In this document: positions 6,644-12,032 of the stretch, piece after piece
Layout of the letters: every line of letters begins with the position of its first letter
Numbering within the stretch: position 1 is the first letter of the stretch
From: Halanaeroarchaeum sp051744605
GTDB taxonomy: Archaea; Halobacteriota; Halobacteria; Halobacteriales; Halobacteriaceae
Assembly (NCBI GenBank): GCA_051744605.1
Contig: JBNJDE010000074.1
Coordinates: 1-12,032, forward strand
Length of the DNA stretch: 12,032 nucleotides
Direction of reading: 5' to 3'
Program-made: the position numbers and the translations under genes
Notes under the pieces: model-generated
Database searches by the model: none
What the model was told of the DNA's origin: nothing
What the model saw: the letters and a program-made list of their open reading frames with translations, nothing else

Positions 6644-7495
6644 ATGCGCGTCGATTGTGCGGGGTGTGCCGGGTGCTGTGTCGACTGGCGCACGCTCGGG
6701 CCAGTCACCGAACACGAACGGGACGGGTCCCACCGCCCCCTCGACGACGTCTACAACCTGGTTCCCCTCTCGCGAGACGACGTCCACGCGCTACTGGATG
6801 CGGGGCTGGCGGATGCGACCACGCCTCGTCTCTGGACCGCCGACGAGGGGCCATCGGTCACCGTCGACGGCCACGATATCGCCGCCATCGATGGCAAGCC
6901 CGTCTTCTTCCTGGGCCTCCGGAAGGTCCCGAAACCGGTCGCCCCCTTCGAGACCGACCCGCAGTGGCTCCCGACCTGTGTCTTCCTCGACCCGGCGACC
7001 CTGCAGTGTCGGGTGCACGACGCGGAGACCTACCCCGAGGAGTGCGCCGCGTACCCCGGTTCGAACCTCGCGCTCGGGGCCGAGACCGAGTGCGAGCGCG
7101 TCGAAGACGCGATGGGTGGCGAGCGGTTGCTCGACCGGACACCCCCGTCGGACGCCGATGGCCCGCTCGTGGGCCCCCAGGCCGTCGGCCAGAAGGTCTT
7201 CGTCTACCCCGAGGTCGACGCGTTGACCGGGGTCGTCGACCGGGCGGTCCGGCAGGCGCTCACGGCCGAGGACCGCGCCCGGTTCGTCGCTGCTGCGGCC
7301 GCCGGGTCTCCGGGGACCACGGAGATCGACGAGACGCACTACGAGACCGCTCTCGAACGCGCCCGTGCGGCCGATTCCTGGGCTGGGCGGGCGATCGCGT
7401 CGTGGAGGGACCGGGCCGAGACTGCCGACCCCGACCCCGAACTCGGTCGCGCGATCGAAGGCGAGCGTGGGGCGCCACCGACTCCCGGGTGGTGA
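6644..7495 (+). CDS. YkgJ-type (UPF0153) cysteine-cluster protein
   Basis: 283 residues. The start carries the signature CAGCAGCC (Cys5, 8, 11, 12), and the central part has TCVFLD (Cys112), QCRVHDAETYPEECAAYP (Cys122, Cys134) and Cys150. The spacing of a CxxCxxCC cluster followed by C-x9-C-x11-C and YP matches the YkgJ/UPF0153 cysteine-cluster family, predicted to bind zinc or an iron-sulfur centre; its biochemical role is not established. The last 80 or so residues are Ala/Glu-rich and poorly conserved in appearance. ATG 6644 is well placed relative to a TTTACC element. It is divergent from another cysteine-rich protein, which may hint at a shared metal or redox theme but proves nothing. 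The SDR gene follows 46 bases downstream with its own box A. Confidence 0.85.
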   Translation: MRVDCAGCAGCCVDWRTLGPVTEHERDGSHRPLDDVYNLVPLSRDDVHALLDAGLADATTPRLWTADEGPSVTVDGHDIAAIDGKPVFFLGLRKVPKPVAPFETDPQWLPTCVFLDPATLQCRVHDAETYPEECAAYPGSNLALGAETECERVEDAMGGERLLDRTPPSDADGPLVGPQAVGQKVFVYPEVDALTGVVDRAVRQALTAEDRARFVAAAAAGSPGTTEIDETHYETALERARAADSWAGRAIASWRDRAETADPDPELGRAIEGERGAPPTPGW

Positions 7496-7512
7496 GGAAT
7501 CGGCTGGTAGGC

Positions 7513-7516
7513 TTAT
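7513..7516 (+). promoter_or_regulatory. Box A candidate for the SDR gene
   Basis: TTAT within GCTTATGC is centred 27.5 bases before the ATG at 7542. There is no Shine-Dalgarno sequence, so the start is probably leaderless. Confidence 0.5.
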
Positions 7517-7541
7517 GCGGCCGGCGCCCGATGATTCGAGT

Positions 7542-8447
7542 ATGCAGGTACTGGTGACCGGCGCGACCGGGTTCGTGGGTTCGCATCTCGTCCCCGCGCT
7601 CCTCGCGGCTGGGCACGACGTCCGGGCGCTCGTGCGGGACGAGACACGGTATGACGGTCCCGAGGCCGTGACGCTGGTCGAGGCGGATCTGCTCGATGCA
7701 TCGTCGCTCGAGGGGGCCTTCGACGGGTGTGAGGCCGCGTACTACCTCGTGCACTCGATGGGCGCCGCGGGAGATTTCGAGGAGAAAGACCGCATCGCGG
7801 CCCGGAACTTCGCGGAGATGGCGGACGCGGCGGGCGTCTCGCAGGTCGTCTACCTCGGGGGACTGGGCGGTGAGGACGGGACGCTCTCGGAGCACCTGCG
7901 GTCGCGCCGCGAGGTCGAGGCGGTCCTCGAGGGCGGCGAGTACGACCTGACCGTCTTCCGGGCAGCCATCGTGGTCGGGGCGGAGAGTTCGAGTTTCCGC
8001 ATCGTCGCCGCGTTGACGAAACGCCTCCCCGTGATGATCACGCCCGAGTGGGTCCGCACCCGGTCCCAGCCCATCTACGTGGACGACGTGGTCGCCTACC
8101 TCGCCGGCGCCATCGAGACCGACGCGGCGCGGGCTCGAACGTTCGAGATCGGGGGGCCCGAGGTCCTCACCTACCAACAGATGATGCAGCGGACCGCCGC
8201 GGCCCTCGGCCGTCGACTGTTCGTGGTCCCGGTGCCGGTGCTCACGCCTCGGCTGTCGGCGTACTGGGTCGACCTCGTCACCGACGTCCCGGCCTCGGTC
8301 GCCCACCCGCTCATCGAGGGACTCAAGAATCCGGTCGTCGTGAACGACGATAGCGTAACGGACGTCATCGAGGTCGATCTGACGCCCTTCGACGAGGCGG
8401 TCAGAAAGACGTTGAAGGAGATGGGAGAACCGGTCGTCGATGCGTGA
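7542..8447 (+). CDS. Atypical SDR NAD(P)H-binding protein (YbjT/NDUFA9-like)
   Basis: 301 residues. It begins with the Rossmann strand MQVLVTG and the dinucleotide motif GATGFVG (residues 7-13), continues with AYYLVHSMG (66-74), and has QPIYVDDVVAYL (176-187) towards the C-terminus. These features fit extended atypical SDRs of the YbjT/NDUFA9 type. The canonical catalytic YxxxK is not present: the corresponding region reads EHLRSRREVE (118-127), so this is probably a non-classical reductase or a binding or assembly protein. Bacterial YbjT proteins carry an additional C-terminal DUF2867 domain, missing here. The start is ATG 7542, supported by its box A. Its stop overlaps the start of a membrane-protein gene by eight bases, implying translational coupling and a possible membrane-linked (quinone or electron-transfer) role; that role is inferred. 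Confidence 0.85.
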   Translation: MQVLVTGATGFVGSHLVPALLAAGHDVRALVRDETRYDGPEAVTLVEADLLDASSLEGAFDGCEAAYYLVHSMGAAGDFEEKDRIAARNFAEMADAAGVSQVVYLGGLGGEDGTLSEHLRSRREVEAVLEGGEYDLTVFRAAIVVGAESSSFRIVAALTKRLPVMITPEWVRTRSQPIYVDDVVAYLAGAIETDAARARTFEIGGPEVLTYQQMMQRTAAALGRRLFVVPVPVLTPRLSAYWVDLVTDVPASVAHPLIEGLKNPVVVNDDSVTDVIEVDLTPFDEAVRKTLKEMGEPVVDA

Positions 8448-9153
8448 GGAGCACACCGACCCGGACAGCCAGTTGCTGTACGGCGAGACGTGGGTCTTCG
8501 AGAGCATCGTCGGCGCCATTCCCGGCATCGACGTCTCCGATCGCACCGCCCTCGCGCTCCAGTTGGTGGTATTCGAGGCGATCGTGGTTCTGGTGGCGGC
8601 CGCTTACGGTCGGTGGCAGGCCGTCCTTCCCGGCACTGCGGCCGTCCTGGTCGCGACCGCGGGGAGCGGCCTCATGCTCGACATCGGCCGTCGCGTCCGG
8701 ACGGCGTCGGTGCCGAGCACCTACCGCCAGTTGCTGTTCTCGAGCAGCCTCGAGGTCGTCCTCGGCGTCGTCGGGTACGCGGCGGTCCTCACCGTCCTGT
8801 TCGCCTACCAACCACGGCACGGGCCGACGCTCCTCGAATCGGTGCTCGGCCCGCAGGTTCCCCTGCTCGCGGCGTTCCTCTTCTTCGTGATCCTCTGGGA
8901 CATCGCCTACCGGGTCGGCACCGGGTGGTGGATCGCGCTCCTGGCCCTCTGGCGGGCGGTCACACTGGACCTCGAGGGACCGCTCGTGGACGACGTCCGC
9001 GCCATCGACTATCGGACGGCCGCGTTCGGGGTCGTCCAACTGGTCTTGCTCCCTTTCGTCTGGGAGTTCCCCCTGCTCGCGGCAGCGCTTCTCGGACACG
9101 TCCTCGCGGTATTCGTCGTCCTCGCCGGCGCTCGCCTGAAAACCGGTCGCTAG
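8440..9153 (+). CDS. Multi-pass membrane protein of unknown function, overlapping the SDR gene
   Basis: 237 residues. An acidic N-terminus (about 35 residues) precedes about six hydrophobic segments, near residues 36-56, 60-80, 103-123, 139-159, 192-209 and 210-230. The loop after the second segment has several Arg (GRRVRTASVPSTYRQ, 83-97), suggesting a cytosolic face. A Trp-rich turn (GTGWWIALLALW, 160-171) follows the fourth span. I do not recognise the family; it may be a haloarchaeal domain of unknown function. The ATG lies inside the end of the SDR gene (ATGCGTGA), so the two are almost certainly co-transcribed. A GGAG run about 18 bases upstream is too far to be an obvious ribosome-binding site; re-initiation by ribosomes finishing the SDR frame is the likely route. 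Its stop overlaps that of the convergent small gene. Confidence 0.8.
   Translation: MREEHTDPDSQLLYGETWVFESIVGAIPGIDVSDRTALALQLVVFEAIVVLVAAAYGRWQAVLPGTAAVLVATAGSGLMLDIGRRVRTASVPSTYRQLLFSSSLEVVLGVVGYAAVLTVLFAYQPRHGPTLLESVLGPQVPLLAAFLFFVILWDIAYRVGTGWWIALLALWRAVTLDLEGPLVDDVRAIDYRTAAFGVVQLVLLPFVWEFPLLAAALLGHVLAVFVVLAGARLKTGR
9150..9153. other. CTAG shared by two convergent stop codons
   Basis: The palindrome CTAG gives TAG on the plus strand (9151-9153, end of the membrane protein) and TAG on the minus strand (9152-9150, end of the 57-residue protein). The two coding regions therefore overlap by four bases with no intergenic space for a terminator. Confidence 0.9.
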
Positions 9154-9323
9154 TTGGATTTGATCTCCTCGAACTGTTCGAGGAGTTCGTCTGCGGAGTC
9201 CCCCGAGTCGTACTCGATCGACCCCTCGTAGGAGTTCCGCGTGTCGTCTTCGCTCATGTCCACGGTGGCGTTCTTCCGCTCGCGACGTTCGTATTCGTCT
9301 TCGTCGTAGGCTCCCAGTGACAT
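9150..9323 (-). CDS. Short acidic haloarchaeal protein (possibly DUF5786)
   Basis: 57 residues starting MSLGAYDEDEYERRERK. It is strongly acidic overall, with a basic patch at 13-17 (RRERK) and an amphipathic acidic helix at the end (SADELLEQFEEIK). From memory it resembles a haloarchaeal family of about the same length beginning M-S-x-G-A-Y-D-E-D-E, which I associate with DUF5786; that label is unverified. The function is unknown. ATG 9323 is preferred to the in-frame ATG at 9338 because the latter would sit only about 21 bases from the TATA element. The upstream region has the strongest TATA box of the window and a palindromic operator candidate, so expression is probably strong and regulated. 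The 3' end abuts the convergent membrane-protein gene. Confidence 0.8.
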   Translation of the reverse strand: MSLGAYDEDEYERRERKNATVDMSEDDTRNSYEGSIEYDSGDSADELLEQFEEIKSN

Positions 9324-9351
9324 GCCAATTCTACCCACGAATTTGGCATGT
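9320..9351. repeat. Inverted repeat (operator candidate) between TATA box and start codon
   Basis: Arms ACATGCCAATT (9320-9330) and ATTTGGCATGT (9341-9351) are inverted copies with 10 of 11 positions matching and a perfect 9-base outer core. Arm centres are about 21 bases apart, two DNA turns, suiting a dimeric regulator. The left arm covers the ATG at 9323 and the right arm lies just downstream of the TATA element at 9356-9363, a position that would block transcription. The regulator is unknown. Confidence 0.65.
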
Positions 9352-9355
9352 AGGG

Positions 9356-9363
9356 ATATATAT
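9356..9363 (-). promoter_or_regulatory. Strong TATA box for the 57-residue protein gene
   Basis: An eight-base ATATATAT run, the best TATA element in the window. It is centred about 36 bases before the ATG at 9323, so transcription would begin near 9332 with a short leader of roughly nine bases, between the two arms of the inverted repeat. Confidence 0.65.
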
Positions 9364-9438
9364 GTAACGGAGGTTCGTGTGGAAACGGTCGGACGGACAG
9401 AATTGGTGGGTGATCGGCCGGCGAGAGCGGTCGACTGT

Positions 9439-9723
9439 TCAGAAGGAGACCGGGTCGGGCCCGTAGACGCCCATCGGGGTCGGGTCGCGGTCGCTGTAGC
9501 CCTTGCGGCCGATGGCCTTGCTGGTCAGGGAGGCGTAGACGGCCTGCTGGGCCTCGAAGGCGGTCTCGAAGGAATCCTCGCCGGACCGCTCGATGACGGC
9601 CCCCAGTGACTCGTCTCCGTTCGGCAGGGACAGTTCGTGGTCGCCGTGGCGGTCGGTCAGTTCGTCGGCCGTCAGCGGGTACGACTGGGACTCGAGCAGG
9701 TCGGTCGTTTGATTCAGTGTCAT
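9439..9723 (-). CDS. Short haloarchaeal protein (DUF5789/DUF2795-like)
   Basis: 94 residues. The first part (SYPLTADELTDRHGDHELSL, about residues 14-33) resembles the small helical domain of DUF2795/DUF5789 proteins, in which a YP-x4-EL segment precedes a helix. The C-terminal part has KAIGRKGYSDRDPTPMG (69-85), a conserved-looking block I associate with haloarchaeal members. The Pfam label is from memory and unverified. No catalytic residues or membrane spans are visible; function unknown. ATG 9723 is the only sensible start. No box A is obvious at the leaderless distance; AT-rich sequence at 9771-9783 about 54 bases upstream could serve with a short leader. The 57-residue gene follows on the same strand after 115 bases with its own promoter. 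Confidence 0.75.
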   Translation of the reverse strand: MTLNQTTDLLESQSYPLTADELTDRHGDHELSLPNGDESLGAVIERSGEDSFETAFEAQQAVYASLTSKAIGRKGYSDRDPTPMGVYGPDPVSF

Positions 9724-9773
9724 CGACCGAAGGAATCGGACGGATACGCAAGTAGGTTGTGCATGAACGATAA

Positions 9774-9813
9774 TGATTAATATGTCGTGACACTTTGTGA
9801 TTAAATGTCATGG
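9774..9813. repeat. Two near-identical direct repeats in an AT-rich divergent intergenic region
   Basis: TGATTAATATGTCGTG (9774-9789) and TGATTAAATGTCATG (9798-9812) differ by one inserted T and one G/A change. The starts are 24 bases apart. They form the AT-rich core of the 168-base gap between the minus-strand gene at 9723 and the plus-strand PHP gene at 9892, and look like paired binding sites for a regulator. Confidence 0.55.
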
Positions 9814-9863
9814 TTTGCGGTCGGACGGGGGTGGCCGGGGTCGACGCGGCCGTGCACAACCGG

Positions 9864-9868
9864 TTTGA
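9864..9868 (+). promoter_or_regulatory. Box A candidate for the PHP gene
   Basis: TTTGA within CGGTTTGAGG is centred 26 bases before the ATG at 9892. It supports that start over the farther in-frame ATG at 9805. Confidence 0.45.
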
Positions 9869-9891
9869 GGACCCGGGCCCCAGTCTCGGGC

Positions 9892-10704
9892 ATGGTCTAC
9901 GCCGACCTCCACGTCCATACCGACGTCTCGGACGGGACCCTCTCGCTTTCGGCGGTGCCAGCGGCCGCACGCCGGTCCGGGGTCAGTGTCGTGGCCATCA
10001 CGGACCACGACCGCGTCCACCCCGGGCTGTCCCACCCGGTGACAGTGATGGACGGCGTCGAGGTCGTGCACGGCATCGAACTGCGCGTCCAGGCAGCCGA
10101 TCAGCGCGTCGACCTCCTCGCGTATGGGGTGGCGCCGACCGAATCGCTCCGGGCGGAACTGGCACGCATCCAGCGCGACCGCGTCGAGCGCGGGCGGGCC
10201 ATCGTGGAGTGCGTCGAGGACCGGCTCGACGTCTCGCTCGACGTGGACCTCGTCGAGGGCGTCGGGCGGCCCCACGTCGCCCGTGCGGTGGTCGACCACG
10301 GCGATACCGCCTACGAACGTCTCGGCGACGTCTTCGAGGACCTCATCGGCGAAACCGATCCGTGTTTCGTGGCCCGCGACGTCCCGGCGTTCGCCGACGC
10401 CCTGCCACTGCTCCAGGCGTCCAGCCACCTCGTCTCCCTCGCCCACCCGTTCCGGTATCCCGACCCCGAAGGGGCCCTGGCGCTCTGCGAGCACCTCGAC
10501 GCGGTCGAAGCGGTCTACCCCTACGACGGGGAGCGCGGCCACGACGCGGCGCCGGCCACCGATGCCGCGCTCCTCGCCGAGACGGTCGAGGAGTACGCCC
10601 TCGTCGAGACCGGTGGGAGCGACGCCCACGGCCGTCGACTCGGTCTCGCCGGCCTCTCTGCGGCTCAGTACGACCGCGTGGCCGAGCACCTTCCGGTTCC
10701 GTGA
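9892..10704 (+). CDS. PHP-domain metal-dependent phosphoesterase
   Basis: 270 residues covering a complete PHP domain. Metal-ligand motifs appear in order: DLHVHTDVSDG (residues 5-15; His7, His9), ITDHD (36-40; His39), GIEL (61-64; Glu63), GRPHVARA (125-132; His128), LAHPFRY (183-189; His185) and GGSDAHG (241-247; Asp244, His246). This set matches the stand-alone PHP family of the TrpH/YciV type, whose characterised members hydrolyse phosphate esters such as nucleoside 3',5'-bisphosphates or the 5' ends of RNA. The substrate here is unknown. ATG 9892 puts the first PHP motif at the extreme N-terminus, as usual, and has a box A candidate. The in-frame ATG at 9805 would add a 29-residue basic stretch with no family match. 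A small zinc-finger gene follows 32 bases downstream. Confidence 0.9.
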   Translation: MVYADLHVHTDVSDGTLSLSAVPAAARRSGVSVVAITDHDRVHPGLSHPVTVMDGVEVVHGIELRVQAADQRVDLLAYGVAPTESLRAELARIQRDRVERGRAIVECVEDRLDVSLDVDLVEGVGRPHVARAVVDHGDTAYERLGDVFEDLIGETDPCFVARDVPAFADALPLLQASSHLVSLAHPFRYPDPEGALALCEHLDAVEAVYPYDGERGHDAAPATDAALLAETVEEYALVETGGSDAHGRRLGLAGLSAAQYDRVAEHLPVP

Positions 10705-10736
10705 CGTTCAGGTGTGTCGGCCCCCTACAGTCTGGT

Positions 10737-10898
10737 ATGCAGTGTCACTACTGCGACCGGAGCGCCGACCTGACCGTCGAGAAGGACGGCGTGCACGTCG
10801 CCCTGTGCGAGGAGCACTTCCAGGAGCAACTGGAGTCCCTGGCGGCGTCAGACGCCCTCGACGAGGTCCGGGAGCAGCTGGACGTCGATCGGGCCTGA
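10737..10898 (+). CDS. Small zinc-finger-like protein (possibly DUF6757)
   Basis: 53 residues. CHYC at 3-6, Cys24 and His27 (LCEEHF) form a C-x2-C-x17-C-x2-H pattern suitable for a single zinc site, like a treble-clef or B-box finger. The rest is an acidic helix ending in DEVREQLDVD. From memory it matches a short haloarchaeal family beginning MxCHYCDR that I associate with DUF6757; this is unverified. The function is unknown. It begins 32 bases after the PHP gene on the same strand, so it may share that transcript; no box A or Shine-Dalgarno site is convincing. It converges on larC with a 30-base gap. Confidence 0.72.
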   Translation: MQCHYCDRSADLTVEKDGVHVALCEEHFQEQLESLAASDALDEVREQLDVDRA

Positions 10899-10928
10899 GC
10901 GCAAGCCCCGGTGGGTAGCGCCGGGAGC

Positions 10929-12032
10929 TCATACCGTCTCGTCGATTTCTCGCTCCGCTCGTCGCACGATCTCACGAACGGCGAGCCCCGTCTCCGCCGC
11001 GACCGCGACCGCGTCGTCGTACTCGGCACTCGCGTCGTACTGGACTCCCCCGGTGTCCGTCCCGACCTTGACGCCGACCTCGAAGGTCTCCCCGTCGATA
11101 GTTAGCGTGACGGGCTCGACGGTCCGGTCGGCGACCCAGCGATGCGCCGCGTCGATCACACGAACACCGAGGGTCCCTGTCTCGCGCGCCAGCCGAGCGG
11201 CGACGGCCCGCGCGTCTGCCGGTGCCACGATCACCTGCACGACGTGCCCGGGCCGTGACTTCTTCATCCCCACCGGGACGACGGCGACGTCCAGGGCGCC
11301 CGCTTCCGCCAGCGTCTCGTGCAGGGACCCGAGCACCTCGGGCGTCACGTCGTCGACCGTCGTCTCGACGACCGCGATGGGTTCGCGTCGAAGGTCGAGT
11401 TCCTCGTCGGCCGTCTCTTCTCCCGTTTCGCGCTGTCCGCCGTCGCCGACCAGGACACGGAGGACGTTCGGCCGGTGCGGATACGTTCGCGATCCCGCAC
11501 CGTACCCGATGGCTTCGACGTTCAGGGACGGGAGCGCGTCGACCCCATCGCCGAAGTGGCTGAGTAGTGCGGCGCCGGTCGGCGTCAGCAACTCGCCTTC
11601 GACCGGGCCGCCGGCCAGCGACCAGTCGGCGCGGCTGGCTATCTCGACCACCGCCGGTGCCGGGATCGGGTACGTCCCGTGGGCCATCGAGACCTCGCCC
11701 GATCCGGCGTTGACCGGCGGGACGACGACCCGCGCTATCCCCAGGTCCGCGAGGAGCAACGCCGCCCCGACGACGTCGGCGATGGCGTCGTCCGCCCCGA
11801 CCTCGTGGACGGTCGTGGCCGCCAGATCGGTCCCGTGGACCCGCGACTCGGCCTCGGCGAGCACCTCGAACGTCGCGACGGCGTCCTCGCGGACCCCTGG
11901 CGGCAGGGCCATCTCGTCGACGATCGCGACGATCTCGGCCAGGGTTCTCGTCGGCCCGTGCCCCTCGGCGTGGTGGTCGTGGTCCTCGTCCCCGTGCTCG
12001 TGGCCATCTTCCCCGCGGTCGTGCTCGTGGCC
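10929..12032 (-). CDS. larC: LarC, nickel-pincer cofactor biosynthesis (nickel insertion); N-terminus outside window
   Basis: The open frame continues to the right edge: 367 residues are visible and roughly 70 N-terminal residues appear to be missing. The visible part opens with a His/Asp/Glu-rich stretch (eight His in the first 25 residues, from 12032 to about 11958), typical of LarC. It continues with VHEVGADDAIADVVGAA, MAHGTYPIPAPA, LLTPTGAALL, ETTVDDVTPEVLG and GVKVGTDTGGVQYDASAEYDD, all consistent with LarC. Family knowledge: LarC is a CTP-dependent cyclometallase that inserts nickel into the pyridinium bis-thiocarboxylate precursor of the lactate racemase cofactor. In Lactiplantibacillus the protein is made by programmed frameshifting from two ORFs; here the frame is continuous. 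larA, larB and larE are not in the window. ATG 11912 would cut off the His-rich part and the preceding helix, so it is not the start. Confidence 0.92.
   Translation of the reverse strand, partial: GHEHDRGEDGHEHGDEDHDHHAEGHGPTRTLAEIVAIVDEMALPPGVREDAVATFEVLAEAESRVHGTDLAATTVHEVGADDAIADVVGAALLLADLGIARVVVPPVNAGSGEVSMAHGTYPIPAPAVVEIASRADWSLAGGPVEGELLTPTGAALLSHFGDGVDALPSLNVEAIGYGAGSRTYPHRPNVLRVLVGDGGQRETGEETADEELDLRREPIAVVETTVDDVTPEVLGSLHETLAEAGALDVAVVPVGMKKSRPGHVVQVIVAPADARAVAARLARETGTLGVRVIDAAHRWVADRTVEPVTLTIDGETFEVGVKVGTDTGGVQYDASAEYDDAVAVAAETGLAVREIVRRAEREIDETV

Noticed and set aside
6554..6787. Extended start for the small zinc protein at 6787
   Set aside because: It would run antisense through the start of the YkgJ-like gene and past the divergent promoters.
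7260..8546. Long minus-strand open frame opposite the SDR gene
   Set aside because: Shadow of the SDR gene; the plus strand has the GATGFVG motif and a proper promoter.
9805..9891. N-terminal extension of the PHP gene from ATG 9805
   Set aside because: It would add 29 basic residues before the first PHP motif, begins within the direct repeats and ignores the box A at 9864-9868.
1..12032. CRISPR array, insertion sequence, tRNA or rRNA
   Set aside because: No regularly spaced identical repeats, transposase, terminal inverted repeats or tRNA-like cloverleaf sequence were seen on either strand.

Overview
This window looks like chromosomal DNA from a halophilic archaeon (class Halobacteria). GC content is very high, the predicted proteins are rich in Asp and Glu, and most start codons lie about 26-29 bases downstream of a weak AT-rich box A (TATA) element with no ribosome-binding site, which is the leaderless pattern common in haloarchaea. 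Archaeal marker genes (Nmd3, Taw2) and several short families I know only from haloarchaea agree. I see no mobile element, CRISPR array, tRNA or rRNA. No gene-free stretch exceeds about 170 bases.

Layout. 1-579 (-) is the N-terminal part of an HtpX-type membrane zinc protease. It is divergent from a MaoC/hot-dog hydratase-like gene (635-1024, +), and one symmetrical TATA element may serve both. Next is a two-gene operon, nmd3 (1090-2187) and the wybutosine enzyme gene taw2 (2189-3220), with taw2 preceded by a clear Shine-Dalgarno site inside the end of nmd3. A 27-residue hydrophobic micro-ORF follows (3247-3330). On the minus strand, 3379-4332 encodes a quinone-oxidoreductase-like enzyme. 4473-6314 encodes an XPD/DinG-type iron-sulfur helicase with a GTG start. 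6341-6553 encodes a small four-cysteine zinc protein. Divergent from the last is a cysteine-cluster protein of the YkgJ type (6644-7495). It is followed by an atypical SDR NAD(P)-binding protein (7542-8447) overlapping an integral membrane protein (8440-9153).

The right part has two short acidic haloarchaeal proteins on the minus strand (9150-9323 and 9439-9723). One has an inverted-repeat operator candidate. The other lies beside a pair of near-identical direct repeats. A PHP-domain phosphoesterase (9892-10704) and a small zinc-finger-like protein (10737-10898) follow on the plus strand. The window closes with the C-terminal part of LarC (nickel-pincer cofactor synthesis) on the minus strand, running off the right edge.

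Most of this is ordinary haloarchaeal core genome. I do not see a clear new multi-gene system. The best leads are regulatory architecture (the shared TATA box, the palindromic operator at 9320-9351, the direct repeats at 9774-9813), the 27-residue membrane micro-ORF, and the overlapping SDR/membrane-protein pair.
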